From Alisma plantago-aquatica (taxonomy: Eukaryota > Streptophyta > Magnoliopsida > Alismatales > Alismataceae), in NCBI GenBank assembly GCA_963693085.1, contig OY856409.1, positions 1,169,409,749 through 1,169,473,748 on the forward strand: a stretch of DNA of 64,000 nucleotides, given 5' to 3'. A model generated the notes under the pieces. It worked only from the letters and a program-made list of their open reading frames with translations, made no database searches and was not told where the DNA came from. Below are positions 23,470 to 36,402 of the stretch, one piece after another (the stretch's first letter is position 1; each line of letters opens with the position of its first letter). Both the position numbers and the translations under genes were made by a program.

Positions 23470-23961
23470 AAAAAAATCTAATTATAGGCGTCGATTATTT
23501 GGACAAAACCGACACCTATGTTATACGGCGGCGATTTTCCACTTAAAACCGACGTCTATATGACCCGGTACCACGGCGGTGCTGGGAAGCACGGCCCTGG
23601 TGGCAGACAGGGGATAGGGCGTTGGTTATTATCACAAAAGTGACACCTATATCCCTTTGTTGGCATGTTTTGGTGGCGGGAAGAGTTTTGGCGGCGGTTG
23701 TTTAGTAAAAAACGGACGCCTATAGTCCCTTTGTTGGCACATTTTCAGTGGCGGGAAGAGTTTGGACGTCGGTTTCGACTAAACAACCGACGCATATAGT
23801 CCCTTTGCTGGCGCGTTTTCGGTGGCAAAAAATGTTTTGGCGTCGGTTGGGATCCGACGCCGAAGGTGTCCCCCTTTAGCGGCGCCCACTTGGGTGTCAC
23901 TTTGAAACCGACACTAAAGAGCTTAAATAACCAACGCCTAAAAGGCTTTTATGTAGTAGTG
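23470..23961. repeat. Right subterminal and terminal repeats of the CACTA element
   Basis: Repeated AAACCGACACC/GCGTCGGTT motifs, partly as direct repeats of about 90 bp (GGCGGGAAGAGTTT... TATAGTCCCTTTG at about 23690-23800), lead to the terminal TGTAGTAGTG. Confidence 0.85.
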
Positions 23962-24559
23962 AAAGTCACATGTGTCAAAGCCACCCAATCATCACCTTTA
24001 TAACAACCCATGTTTTAGGACTTCGTTTGATACTGTCAATGTGTACCCAATGACATGTGTTGAGTGTAGTGATTTCAGGTCGAAGAATCACTGTGAGAGC
24101 TGACTGTGACTACCAAATCATGGTTCCATGTGTTACTCTCACAATGGGTCTGTCTGGTACATTTGTCCTCTAACAAGTACATGTGTGCTTGGTTTGATAT
24201 CACTATATCATGACTAATGAGATTATGTCATCAAACAACACACAATCTAGTCTTTAGTGTTATTGATGTCTATGGTTATTTCCATAATAACAACTGACTA
24301 GGGACCAAACAAGAGTGTATACTCTTAACATCCGTATGATCTCATCATTTAGGTCCTTAACCTAAAATAATACGTCATTGAGTAAAACAATTCTTTAGAC
24401 ATCTATCATGTTACACCATCATCTCAGAAATAGTTAAAACATATAGATCGGAAATTGCCTTTATTATTATTCAAATCATTTACATAGTATCCCATTACAA
24501 TCATCACATGACTTTCTCTATGGGCATACATACCAATAGACTCCCACTTACACTTAGAG

Positions 24560-27500
24560 TCAGTCACCTAGGAACCTCAGTCCTTCTGACCTAGCATGAC
24601 CATCATTCTTCTGCTGAGAAAGGGCCTTAGTCAGTGGATCAGCTATGTTGTCTTCAGTTGGTACTTTGCAAATCTTCACATCTACTCGTTGTATGATCTC
24701 TCATATGAGATGGAAGCGCTGCAATATGTGCTTGGACCACTGATGTGATCTGGGCTCCTTAGCTTGAGCAATAGCTCCATTATTGTCACAATAAAGCTCA
24801 ATTTGCATCACAGCTACTGGGAACTACACCAAGTTCAGAGATGAACTTCCTGATCCACACAACCTCCTTTACTGCATGTGAAGTAGCAATATACTCAGCC
24901 TATGTAGTAGAATCGACAACTATTTCTTGCTTGGAAATCTTCCAGCTCACAGCTTCATTGTTTAGGCAAAATACAAATCCTGATTGTGATCTGTAATCAT
25001 CTTTGTCAGTTTGGAATCTTGCATCAGTGTAACCCTTTACAACCAGTTCTTCCTCACTACCGTATACAAGGAACTGATCCTTAGTCCTTCGCAAGTACTT
25101 GAGGATGTTCTTTACGACTGTCCAGTGAGCATCCCCAGGATCTGACTGGTACCTGTTCGTCATGCTGAGGGCATACGATACATCTGGGTGTGTGCACAAC
25201 ATAGCGTACATGATGGATCCAATGGCTGATGCAAATGGGATCCCATTCATATGCTCCCTTTCTTCACAAGATTGGGGACATTGAACTCTAGAGACGGTGA
25301 CTCCATGTAGCATGGGGATGTTGCCTCTCTTTGAGTTCTCCATGCTGAACCGCTTCAGCACTTTGTTAATGTACGTGCTTTGACTTAGTCCAAGAAGCCT
25401 TTTAGATCTATCTCTATAGATCTTAATTTCTAGAATGTATGATGCTTCTCCTAAGTCCTTCATTGAGAAAGTATTCCCAAGCCAAGTCTTTACCTTCTCT
25501 AAGGCTGAGACATCATTCCCCATCAATAGTATGTCATCCACATACAATATGAGGAATGTGGTCGTGCTCCCACTAACCTTCTTGTACACACAAGGTTCAT
25601 CTTCATTTTGAATAAATACAAACACTTTGACTTCCTCATCAAATCGAAGATTCCAACTTCAAGATGCTTGCTTCAATCCATAGATTGACCTTTGTAACTT
25701 ACAGACTTTATTGGCATTCTTTAGATCTACAAAACCTCCAGGTTGTGTCATGTATACATCCTCATTTATATTTCCATTAAGGAATGTGGTTTTAACATCC
25801 ATTTTCCAAATCTCATAGTCATAGTAAGCCGCAATAGCAAGCATGATCATGATGGACTTAATCATGGAAATTGGAGAAAAAGTTTCATCATAGTCAACAC
25901 CTTGAACTTGTCAGAAACCCTTTGCAACCAATCTGCCTTTGTAAGTTTGCACATTGCCATCCATGTTGGTCTTCTTCTTGAAGACCCACTTGCACCCTAT
26001 GGGTTTTACCCCTTCAGGTGGTTCCACCAAAGTCCATACTTTGTCGGAGTACATGGATTCCATCTCAGATTTCATGGCCTCAAGCCATTTCTCATAATTT
26101 GGTCCCTCCAAAGCCTCTAGCTAGGTAGTTGGATCATCATCTATGATCAACTCACTGCCTTCATGAGTCACAAGGTATCCAAACCTCTCAGGTTCAAGGC
26201 ATGTCCTACTAGACCTACGAGGTCCTTGTATTACTTGAGGAGACTGAGATTCCACAACACCTTGTGAATCTCTATGTTCCTCTTGTACATCTACCGATTC
26301 AATGTTTTCTTATTGGGCTTGAACCTCTTCAAGCTCTATTTTCCTCCCACTGCTTCCTTTGGAAATAAATTCCTTTTCTAGGAACACAGCATCCCTAGAA
26401 ACAAACACTTTGTTGTCAGTTGGGTGGTATAAGTAATATCCATTGGTCTCCTTAGGATATCCAACAAAATAACATTTATCAGATCTAGGGCCTAGCTTGT
26501 CAGGAAACATTTTCTTAACATATGCCTCACACCCCCAAATCCTCATAAAAGACATATTGGGATGCTTCCCAGTCCATATCTCATATGGTGTCTTTTGAAC
26601 CAATTTAGATGGTACTCGGTTAAGTGTAAACGTGGTGGTTTCAAGAGCATGACCCCAGAAGGAAATTGAAGATCGACAAAACTCATCATTGATTGCACCA
26701 TATCTAGTAAAGTGTGATTCCTTCTTTCAGACACACCATTATGATGTGGTGTTCCAGGCGGAGTCCATTGTGATACGATACCACGGGCTCGTAGAAGGTC
26801 CTCAAACTCATGGCTCAAGTATTCTCCACCTCAATCGGATCAAAGTGCTTTAATACTTTTACCAAGTTGGTTATGTACTTCATTCATGAAATCCTTGCAC
26901 CTTTCAAGGGTTTCTGACTTATGTTTCATCAGGTACACATAGCCATACCTACTGAAGTCATCAGTGAAGGTAATGAAGTACTGATACCCATTTCTGGCAT
27001 TAGTTGTAAAAGGCCCACATACATTAGTATGTATGAGTCCTAATAGATCACTAGCTCTCTCACCTTTACCTAAAAAGGGAGTCTTGGTCATCTTGCCCAA
27101 CAAACAAGATTCACATGTTTTTATTGATTCATAATCAAAAGAGTCTAGATAACCATCTTTATGGAGTCTAGAAATGTGCTTCTCATTTATGTGCCCTAGA
27201 CGACAATGCCAAAGATATGTTTTGTTTGAGTTATCGATTTTTTGCCTTTTGGTGTTTACATTGTATACACTTGTCTCTAGATCTATCAAGTATAGACCAT
27301 AAGACATTGGGGCACTGCCATAAAAGATCCCATCTTTAGAAATAGAACACTTTCCATTCTTAATAAGAAATTCAAAACCATCCTTGTCCAAACAAGAGAC
27401 AGAAATGATATTCCTATTTATGGCAGGTACATAATAGCAGTTCTTCAACTCTATTATTAGCCCACTAGGTAGAGTTAACTCATAGGTTCCTACGGCACTG

Positions 27501-27766
27501 GCGGCAACCCTTTCCCCATTGGCAACATGTAGTTCAACCTCGCCTTTCCCCAAAGGCCTACTTCTTTTAAGATCCTTCACATTTGAACAAATGTGAGATC
27601 CACATCTGGTATCAAGTACCCATGACAAAGAAGTAGTAAAGTTAATCTCTATTACATATACACCAGAAGTAGAGATCTTTATCTCTCACTTCTCCTTCCA
27701 TCGTTCCTTCCATCCTCTCCATGTTTTAAGCATAGAAGATTCTGACATTGATTCAGCGAGAGAACC
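24560..27766 (-). pseudogene. Copia-1 pol: protease, integrase, reverse transcriptase, RNase H, broken
   Basis: In order on the minus strand: protease (WVLDTRCGSHIC near 27620, with Arg where the family has Gly), GAG-pre-integrase (H..H in LWHCRLGHI, C..C in CESCLLGK), and the integrase core with TFTDDFSRYGYVY and TPPGTPHHNGVSERRNHTLL. Then come RT (WVFKKKTNMDGNV, MDVKTTFLNG, IYGLKQAS, ILYVDDILL with intact catalytic Asp pair near 25550) and RNase H (KGYTDARFQTD, ELYCDNNGAIAQAKEP, IADPLTKALS). It ends at the TGA at 24560, 25 bases before the 3' LTR. Damage includes TGA codons at about 26821 and 26830, a stop at each of about 26308, 26126, 25908, 25656 and 24897, and frameshifts near 26650 and 24815. 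Ty3-2 separates it from gag. Confidence 0.9.
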
Positions 27767-30700
27767 TGTAAGGACCCTGACCTTCATTTAGGGCTTACCC
27801 TGTTTGCTTTTCTTAACCCTGGTGTTTTGGTGCTTGCTAATCACCTTTAGTGGTGATTAGGGTTTGGTTGTGCTTTGTTGAGAGTTGGAGGTGCTACTTG
27901 CAATTAAACCAAGTCTAGGGTTTTGTAGGCAAGTTTGCCACCTAGTGAGGAGTCCCTCTCTCTCTTTGCTTCCTCTTGTGTAGAGGGGAAGGTTTGGGCT
28001 CGTTGCTTGAGTCCTTCTGGGCCTTATTGAGCTAGTTGGGCCTTGAGGTGCCTTGTTTTGGCTTGGTTGAGCCTTGTGTCGCCCAAAGAGATGTTTGTGT
28101 TGCCCAAGAGGTGAGTGTATCGGCCTAGGAGTGTTTGTGTAGGCCAACATGGATGTGTGTCACCCATGGAGCAACATGTTGTGTCGCCCATGTTCTTTGG
28201 TCTAGCCTTGACCTTGTTTAGTGGACACTTGGTGCATTTCTTGGCCATGTGGATGGAACTTGCTAGAGTATGTGGCTTGAGCTCTAGGACAAGTGTCCCT
28301 AGGCAAGTGACACCTTGCTTGAACCAACCTTGTTTTCTCCTCCCTTTCCTTATATATAAGTGTGTCCTTTCCTTAACTTAGGGTCCCTTTGGTCCTTTGG
28401 TTTCTCCCCACCTTGAGTGCACGACACTCCCTCCTTCCTTGCTTGTTTCGGCCGATACACCCCTTGAAGGAGCAGCTTGGTGGCCAACACACCTTGGAGA
28501 AGCAAGTGGTGGCCGATAACCTTGGAGTCTCCATCTTCCTTGCTTGGTGGTACGTGGAGCTTGGAGCTCTTCTTCTTCTTCTTCTTTGGAGCTTGGAGCT
28601 TAAGGCGGGTTGCATAACTTCTAACCCTAACTACATTATCTCTTGCTTTGATCTTGTTTACATGTTAGTAGCCTAGTTTCTTGCTTAGCTTCCTTGTTGG
28701 CCGATCCTTGTGATCTAGGGTTTGTAGGTGAGCAATACTCCTTTCTCCCCTTAGTCTAGAGGAGTGAGCTTGGGTTTCTAGTAGCATGAGCAACACCCCT
28801 CTTTCTTGGTCGATTGAGGTGAGTTTGTGTTCTAGTTGCTTGAGCAATACTCTCCTCTCACCATGGGCAAGAAGGTGAGCTCAGTTAGAAGTGACTCTCT
28901 TCTAGGGTTTCTCCGTGTGACCCGATTGATGATAGAAGAAGTGCAAGACCCCTCCTTCCTAGTTGATTGAGGTGAGCCTTCTCTTGACCCGCTAGGGTTT
29001 CGGGTGTCCATGTGTGAGGTAGTAGATGATCTTGTAAGTTAACACCTTCGACGATATAAGCTTTGGGGAGGTGTTGCCCGACAGCCCTCTTGACCTAAAC
29101 TCTTGGGCGATATGCTATGCTGGTTTGGACGATATCTTGATTCTTGTATCTGTTTGTAATGGACAACACCTTCCTTTGGTTTGGTCTTGGATGACACACT
29201 TGAAGTTGTAACGGGCGTCACCCCCATTGCTATGCCTTGTGTCGGCCGATAGACCATAAGTTTATGGGCTGGATGATAGACCCGTTTGCTAGTTGCTTGA
29301 GTTTAGAACACCAGACTTACACATAGCTGGAGGGCATGGCTAGTAGACCTGTGACAGGCGTCACATTAGCCTAGTGTGTCGCCCGACATGCTAAGTGGGA
29401 CGCGCGTTGCAGCTGGTATGCCCGACATAGCGTCCAGGGTATGGCTGAGTGTGTCGGCCGTCATGAGGTGAACTTTATGGCTGAGCCTTAGGTGATGGCA
29501 TGATGCCCGACATAACCTTTTTAGTAAGGGCTTAAGTTACTTCTAGTGAGGGTTCCGTCAGCCATAGAAACTGAGGTATTAATCTCTTACCACATTTACC
29601 ATGATGATGGTTTGTGCTATGCTTAATAATGATGATGGCAATGTTAGTTCCTTTTATCTTAATCATCATAATTATCGGTATAATACCCAAGAATGATAAT
29701 GAGCATGTAATGCAGAGTGTTATGAGGCATGATTAAGAAAAAGGGTATGATCCCTATTGTCACTTTGTGTTGATAATACGCTTAATCCTAAATGTCACTC
29801 TGTGTTGATAATATGCATTTCTAAGTTATTCAAGATGATTATTGAATAGTGCTAACCATGCAAGTAATGCATAGCCAAATGAAAGACTATGAGGAATGAA
29901 TATTATAAATGTTGTTCCATGATGATGATGTAAGCTTTGGGAGGCAGTGGCCCTATGTGTTGAGGGATTGAAATCCCATGGTATGTGATGATCCTTGAAA
30001 TGGATCTAGATGGTTGGCAAGAGGCCAAGTGACAACATGTGATGTGAGATCCTTGTGATAGATCAGTATGATGTAAATTGTAGAAAAAGCATAATGTTGA
30101 GTTTATGTTGTTTATTTTCTATTATATCTTGCATGTTATACAACTTGGTTGAATCTTGCAATCCATCTAAAAGATACTAATTAATCACAGTGAAATCTAT
30201 CATATAGTTTGCCCTGGCCATAGATCCATCATCATCAGGACTTGGTGATGGTGAAATGGGTTCTCCTGCGGGATTAACCCGGAGCGCATATTTTTGAATA
30301 TGCAAGGTTTCTCCTAGCCTAAAGTGAGGAGGTAAGAGTGCAACTGTGGTTGTAGACTCCAGGGTGCGGTGTTCAGGCCCGTAGCCCAGTTGTGATAAGA
30401 GCATGGTGAATAGGCCCATGGCTCAGGATATGTGAAATGAGGAGCATGAATGCGTTCAAGGCTCAGAGCACGGTAATTAGGCCTGTGGCTCAGTTTTACT
30501 AGCGTCGTGACCTGTACCGAGGCGGGCTAGGCAGAGGGCAGCCTGAGGAGCTGACCTTGTGGCTAAAGGCCACTTGAGCATGAGACTGCGGTCCTGCTTT
30601 GTTTCTCGTATACTGACCACGAGGGGTGAGGTCATGGATTCTGGCTCTTCCATTGACCTTGTATGGCACCGGTTATGGGCTTCGTAGCCAAAGGTTGGAT

Positions 30701-31570
30701 TTGAACGGTACGGTTCACTTCCTCAGGGCATAATAAAATGTAATCCAGCCGTTTAGTTATTACTGCTTAGGACAAACACGAAACATTGGTTGAGGCCTTG
30801 TTTGTGTAGTTAACTTTGTTTGTGGTTTGCAGTAGTTTATACATTTCTCATATGTGGTAAGATTTATACATCCTATCTTGTTATTCATGTTTCATAAGGA
30901 ATAGTTGGATAAGTGACTGAGTATTTTTGGTAAGCTTGATAGTATGAACAATCTTATCTTATAACTGCTCTTGTTATACTTTTTAGCTGCTTTACTTATA
31001 TATGTGGTTTTGTAGTTTTGGTGGGGAGTTATGCCTCCCGCTAGGACAATGTTCAATTGTCTCACCCCGCTGGTTTACACTCCGTTTAGGTGGTCAAGCT
31101 AGATGTGGTGGTGGTCGCGGAGTTGCGGCCGAGCAGCAAGAAGAGTAGTAGAAGGCAAGCTTTGGATGTGCTGCTATTTTGGATGTTTTGATGTAGAGTC
31201 TAGAGTCATCCCTGTACTCTCAGGTCCTTGGCGATGTTTTGACGTTGTTCCCCGATGTACAGCTGTAGATGTTTTTGTATATCCTGTTGTTGGCCGGATG
31301 CGGGCCTCTATATGTATGAACAGGTGATGAACTCATGATATGACAAGACAGCTATTGCTCTAAGCTGTGGACATGTATCATGGCTTGTATGAATGTATAT
31401 AACATGTTTTCTTGCAGGATGTGGACTGGAATGTAATAGTTTCTCAGTTTATCAGTTTTCCGCAATCGGTTTTAATTAACCCGTGTTTCGATAATCTGTG
31501 GTTATGGTGATTTCTGCACATTTTCGTGTAACACGTCACTGTTTGTGTGATAGTGGGATGTGTTGCCACA
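27767..31570 (+). repeat. 5' LTR of Ty3-2
   Basis: It begins TGTAAGGACCCTGACC and ends GATGTGTTGCCACA. It contains a TATA box (28351-28360), a CTT microsatellite (about 28567-28585), dispersed TCGGCCGA/GCCCGACA motifs (about 28440-29510) and, near its end, the block shared with the other Ty3 LTRs (31020-31090). Small ORFs in both LTR copies are chance and have no family likeness. Confidence 0.95.
28351..28360 (+). promoter_or_regulatory. TATA box of Ty3-2 5' LTR
   Basis: TATATATAAG about 585 bases into the LTR, followed by a pyrimidine-rich stretch; the equivalent in the 3' LTR is at 36987-36994. Confidence 0.65.
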
Positions 31571-31575
31571 AGTTT

Positions 31576-31587
31576 TGGTATCATAGC
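31576..31587 (+). other. Primer binding site of Ty3-2
   Basis: TGGTATCATAGC lies five bases after the 5' LTR and matches the complement of initiator Met-tRNA except T for G at position nine. Ty3-3 has the same change. Confidence 0.85.
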
Positions 31588-31695
31588 TTTAGGTTCGTTG
31601 AGTCTACAGGGATCTAGGACTAGGTTGTGTTTGTTCTTATGAGTTTTCCAGAGTTTCTCATAGTAATCTTCTGCCTCAGCGGAAGAAAAGCCAAG

Positions 31696-34600
31696 ATGTC
31701 TGGAAACCATGAAGAACATGCTGATGAGCACAGTGATGCTGCATCAGTTGATGGAGCTTTTAAGGAGGCACATGGAGAACGGGTGCCTGAGGTCCCCCGA
31801 CCTAACCCAGCCATACTTGAACATCCTGCCTACCAACAGGTTATGGGGCAGATGATGTCCACGATGAATCTCATGGTGGAGCGATTGCCAGTGCCTCCTC
31901 CGAGAGCACAGGCTCCCCATGGAGAAGCATCGGGTATTGGGAAGACCTTCGAGCGGCTTCTTCGAGTTGGAGTTTCGGACTATGTTGGAACGGTTGATCC
32001 AGCGGATGCAGATCTGTGTCTAACAAGCCTTGAGAAGGCTTTCTGGATCCTTGACATCCCCGAAGCAGACAAAGTAAAGTATGATGTCTACCTTCTGAAA
32101 GGTAGTGCTGGTCACTGGTGGACCATCGCGGAAGAGAAGCGGCCTGGTGAGGTGATCTGTTGGGAAGTTTTCCGATGCAAATTCGTCAGCAGATACTTTC
32201 CGAAGACGTATCTGGATGAGAAGATCAGTCAGTTTGAGAGTTTGCAGAAGGGAACGATGAACATCACCGAGTACGAGGCCAAGTTCATGGATCTGTTGAG
32301 GTTTTGTCCCCACATGGCAGCGACAGACGAGGAACGGATCAGACGTTTCAAGAAGGGTCTGAGTGTTGAGTTGATGACACCTATGTCTGCGTTGGAGAAC
32401 CGAGAACGGTTTCTGACATTTGTGGAATCCGTCCGGAGGATCGAACGATCTATAAGGGAGAAGAGAGAGTCTATGGCTAAGAAGAGACATGCTCAGTTCC
32501 AGGGTCAGAGGTTTGGTGGCTTCAAGAAGTCCAGGTTTTCGGCACCGGCAGTGATGAGAGGCTCTGGTGGACCGTCTCAATGGTCTCCGAGTAAAGGAAG
32601 AGGTTATGTTTCTTCAGCATCTAAGGCACAAAGTTCGGCTTCCGTGGTAGTGACAGGGCCATCTAGGCCATGAGTTGATGTTAGGACATGCTATGCCTGC
32701 GGTCAGATAGGGCATGTCAAGTTGAGTTGTCCCTACAGAGATGTTGAGGTGACACAGCAGCCGAGACAGAATCTTCAAGGATCAGATCCATAGCAGCCCA
32801 GTGGTAGCAGAGGACGAGGACGTGGTCAAGCATCTCAAGTTGGGTTGTCTGCTCAAGGAAGCATAGGGCGTGGACAGCAAGCAATAGCTCGATTCTATGC
32901 TATGAATCAGCCGGAGGCGATAGTCAACCCACGAGTGGTGACAGGTCAGATGGAATTATTTCATTCTGATATGTTTTCTTCTTGCTTTATATCTGTTCTG
33001 GTTGACCCGGGTGCTTCACACTCTTTTATCTCCTATAGTATGCTGGAGAATTGTCGTTTACCTGTAAGTCATAAGAAGGATAGTTTGTTGTTAGAAACCC
33101 CTCTTGATGGTTCTTTTTTGCTTCGAGCAGAGTGTTCATCTTGTGTCTTGTCTTTCTCGGGACACCGCATTCAAGTGGATCTCATACCTCTTGATATGTG
33201 TGGTTTTGATGTTATTCTTGGGATGGATACCTTAGAGAAGTATGAGGTTGTTCTGGACTATGGATCCAAGCAGGCAGTGTTTGTTGATGCTGGAGAGAAG
33301 TGGATCTTCCAGGGAGATAGGAAGATTCTTCCGACATGTCTGGTATCTGCTGTGGTGGCAGATAGGTTGCTACAACAAGGATGTGAGGCGTTCTTAGCTC
33401 ACGTGGTAGATACCGTTGTGGATACCAAGGCAAAAGGTCCTAGTCTCTAAGAGGTGCTAGTTGTCCGAGAGTTTGTAGATGTGTTTCTTGAGGAATTTTC
33501 TGGTGTTCCCCCACCCCGAGAGATTGATTTCGAGATCAATCTGGTCCCAGGGACGCATCCAATTGCACAAACACCATATAGGATGGCTCCAGTTGAGATG
33601 GCAGAGCTGAAGAAGCAGTTGCAAGAGTTGTTGGAGAAAGGTTTCATCTGATCGAGCACGCCGCCTTGGGGTGCTCCCATGTTGTTCGTCAAGAAGAAGG
33701 ACGGTTCGATGCGGTTGTGTATAGACTATCGGTAGTAGAACAAGGTCACGATCAAGAACAAGTACCCGTTACCGAGGATAGATGATCTGTTTGATCAGTT
33801 GCGTGGTGCTACAGTTTTTTCGAAGATCGATCTATAGTCCAGATATCATCAGTTGAGGATCAAGGTGGATGACATACCAAAGTCATCTTTCAGGACGAGG
33901 TATGGTCATTATGAGTTCGTGGTTATGCCGTTTGGGTTAACCAATGCACCTGCTACTTTCATGGACTTGATGAACAGAGTGTTTCGTCCGTTCTTAGATC
34001 AGTTTGTTGTAGTCTTTATAGATGACATCTTGATCTATAGTCGGGACAGGCGAGTGCATGAGAAACATCTTCGACGAGTGTTGACTCTACTTCGCCAACA
34101 TCAGTTGTATGCCAAGTTTAGTAAGTGTGAGTTCTAGTTGGAAGAGGTGACTTTCTTGGGTCATGTGATATCTACTGAAGGAGTCAAAGTAGACCCGAAA
34201 AAGGTGGAATCTGTCACAGATTGGGAACAACCGAAGACGCCAACAGAAGTTTGTAGTTTCCTTGGTTTAGCAGGATACTACCGGAGGTTTATCAAGGACT
34301 TCAGTGTGATTGTGTTGCCGATGACAAAGTTGACGAGAAAGGATGTGTCTTTTGTTTGGGACGATCGATGTCAGCAAGCTTTCCAGAGTTTGAAGGAGAA
34401 GCTGACCAATGCTCCAGTGTTGATCCTGCCATATCCTAGGAAGGGCTATGTTGTTTTCTGTGATGCTTCCAAGAAAGGATTAGGTTGTGTGCTGATGTAG
34501 GATGATCATGTGGTTTCTTTTGCTTCACGACAGCTTAAGAAACACGAGGAGAACTATCTGACTCATGACTTGGAGCTAGCAGCAGTGGTTCATGTGCTAA

Positions 34601-36390
34601 AGATTTGGAGACACTATCTTTATGGGGAAGTGTGTCAGATCATTACAGATCATAAGAATTTGAAGTACATCTTTACGCAGCAAGAGTTGAACATGCGACA
34701 GCGGTGATGGATGGAGCTGATCAATGACTATGACTGCACAATTGAGTATCATCCTGGTAAGGCGAATGTGGTAGCTGATGCGCTTAGTCGAAATTCTTCT
34801 TTTTCTTCCAAGAAGGCACAATTGAGTTCCATGGTATGCCATAGGTGGGATATGCTTGTCTCTTTGCGGAAGATGAATGTGCATATGGAGGTTTCCTCAT
34901 TAGCTGGACTTCTAGCACAGATGCAAGTCAAGCCTATGCTGAGACAGCAGATCAAAGATGCACAGCAGACAGATGATGCAGTACAGTTGATCAGATCAGA
35001 GTTTGGCAGCGAAAAGTGTGATGGGTTTCATGAGTCTGAGGATGGGCTAGTTTGCTATCGTGATAGGATGGTGGTTCCTGATGTGGATGAGCTGAGGAAG
35101 TTGGTGCTAGAGGAAGCACACACGTCGATGTATGCTATGCATCCAGGTGTCACCAAGATGTATCATAGTCTGAAGGACTTGTATTGGTGACCCGGCTTGA
35201 AGAAGGATGTAGCTGAGTTCGTGGCTAGATGTGCGGTTTGTTAGTAAGTGAAGGCTGAGCATCAGAAGCTGGCAGGTATGTTGCAACCTTTGTCGATACC
35301 GCAATGGAAATGGGATCATATAACCATGGATTTCGTAGGTGGTCTACCCAAGACAACTAGAAATCATGATTCCATTTGGGTGGTTGTGGATAGATTGACG
35401 AAGTCTGCACATTTCCTACCTGTAAAGATGACGTATATAGTCGAGAAGCTCGCTAGAGTGTACGTAGATGAGATAGTTTGTTTGCATGGTGTGCCAGCGA
35501 TGATAGTTTCTGACAGAGGTCCTCAGTTTACAAGTCGTTTCTGGGAACAGTTGCACAAAGCGTTGGGAATGCAGTTGAGGTTCAGTACCGCTTTCCACCC
35601 ACAGATAGATGGACAATCTGAGAGGACTATTCAGATTTTGGAGGATCTCCTTCGATCTTGTGTTTTGCAGTTCTTAGGCAGCTGGGATGTACATCTAAGT
35701 TTGATGGAGTTTGCCTATAACAACAGTTATCAGCAGAGCATTGACATGGCTCCTTATGAGGCTTTGTATGGGAGGAAGTGTAGATCTCCTTTGTGTTGGT
35801 ACGAGTCTGGTGAACATCAGTTGTTGGGTCCTGAGATAGTGCAGCAAACAACAGAAAAGATCAAGGTGATACAACAACAGTTGAAAGTGGCACAGGACAG
35901 GCAGAAGTCTTATGCAGACAATCGCTGACGACCTTTGGAGTTCCAGGTAGGAGACAAAGTATATCTTAAAGTCTCGTCGTGGAAAGGTGTGCTGAGATTT
36001 GGTCAGAAGGGTAAGTTGGCACCCAGGTATATGGGGCCTTACCCAGTTAGAACACGTGTTGGAAAGGTAGCTTATGAGATAGAGTTACCTCCAGAATTGC
36101 ACAGGTTACATCCAGTGTTCCATGTCAGTATGCTGAAGAAAAGCCATCCAGATTTAGGAACAGTGATACAGCCAGTTGAGGTTGAGCTTGATGAAGATGT
36201 AACCTACAAGGAAGGTCCTGTGGCGATTCCTGACAGAAGGGTCAAGAAGCTGAAGAGGAAGGACCTGGTTCTTGTGAAGGTTCTTTGGTAGCGTCGTGGC
36301 GTTGAGGAAGCCACGTGGGAGCTTGAGGAAGAGATGAGGAGGAAGTATCCCTCGCTTTTCTCTTCGGATTTTGGGGACAAAATCCCTTAA
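31696..36390 (+). pseudogene. Ty3-2 gag-pol polyprotein with chromodomain; one frame, 15 premature stops
   Basis: The start is the ATG at 31696 (MSGNHEEHADE). A single frame runs to a terminal TAA at 36388, 1564 codons, a normal length for the family. In order: capsid (LLKGSAGHWW, FMDLLRFCPHMAATDEERIR), CCHC knuckle (CYACGQIGHVKLSC, 32689-32730), protease (VDPGASHSFIS near 33001), RT ([11 protein letters not shown] near 34010), RNase H ([12 protein letters not shown] near 34447), integrase zinc site and D-D-E core (MDFVGGLP, SDRGPQFTSRFW, GQSERTIQILEDLL), and chromodomain (IPDRRVKKLKRKDLVLVKVLW region with VEEATWE, 36215-36345). Stops lie at 32671, 32791, 33448, 33649, 33733, 33736, 33835, 34135, 34498, 34705, 35188, 35242, 35245, 35926 and 36289. 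No frameshift is seen. Catalytic residues themselves are mostly intact. Confidence 0.95.
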
Positions 36391-36402
36391 CGGAGGTTAG
36401 CT

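Larger units (their letters stand above)
16921..23961 (+). mobile_element. CACTA (En/Spm-type) DNA transposon, 7.04 kb
   Basis: The left end is CACTACTACAGAAATGGC; the right end reverse-complemented is CACTACTACATAAAAG. The 3-bp target duplication AAA (16918-16920, 23962-23964) is exact, and the empty site is preserved in the other copia-1 LTR near 44842. Both ends are lined with subterminal GTCGGTT-type repeats. Inside is one broken multi-exon gene (19493-23095) of the Ptta/En/Spm plus Ulp1-like kind. No TNP2/TNPD-type transposase is recognisable, so the element is probably non-autonomous. Confidence 0.95.
15247..24535 (-). repeat. 3' LTR of copia-1, split by the CACTA element
   Basis: 15247-16920 plus 23962-24535 align along their length with the 5' LTR at 43228-45430. 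Removing the insertion and one AAA duplication restores continuity (...CCCCTCAAA / ...GTCACATGTGTCAAAG). Relative to the 5' LTR it has two extra copies of a 20-bp unit (15981-16060) and a small duplication of AACCAGAGAGAACGAC (about 15703-15735). A TATA box lies at 15791-15801. Confidence 0.95.

Noticed and set aside
27857..31327. Numerous 60-95 codon ORFs in the Ty3-2 LTRs, some present in both LTRs
   Set aside because: Presence in both copies follows from LTR identity; no family likeness, and they overlap one another on both strands.
31571..31600. TGGTATCATAGC sequences as tRNA gene remnants
   Set aside because: They lie directly behind LTRs and match only the 3' end of initiator Met-tRNA; they are primer binding sites.
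32020..32580. 186-codon ORF on the minus strand
   Set aside because: Shadow of Ty3-2 gag on the plus strand.
31696..36390. In-frame stops as a reassigned genetic code or programmed readthrough
   Set aside because: All three stop codons occur, at many sites where relatives have different residues, in a nuclear transposon; mutation is the simpler reading.
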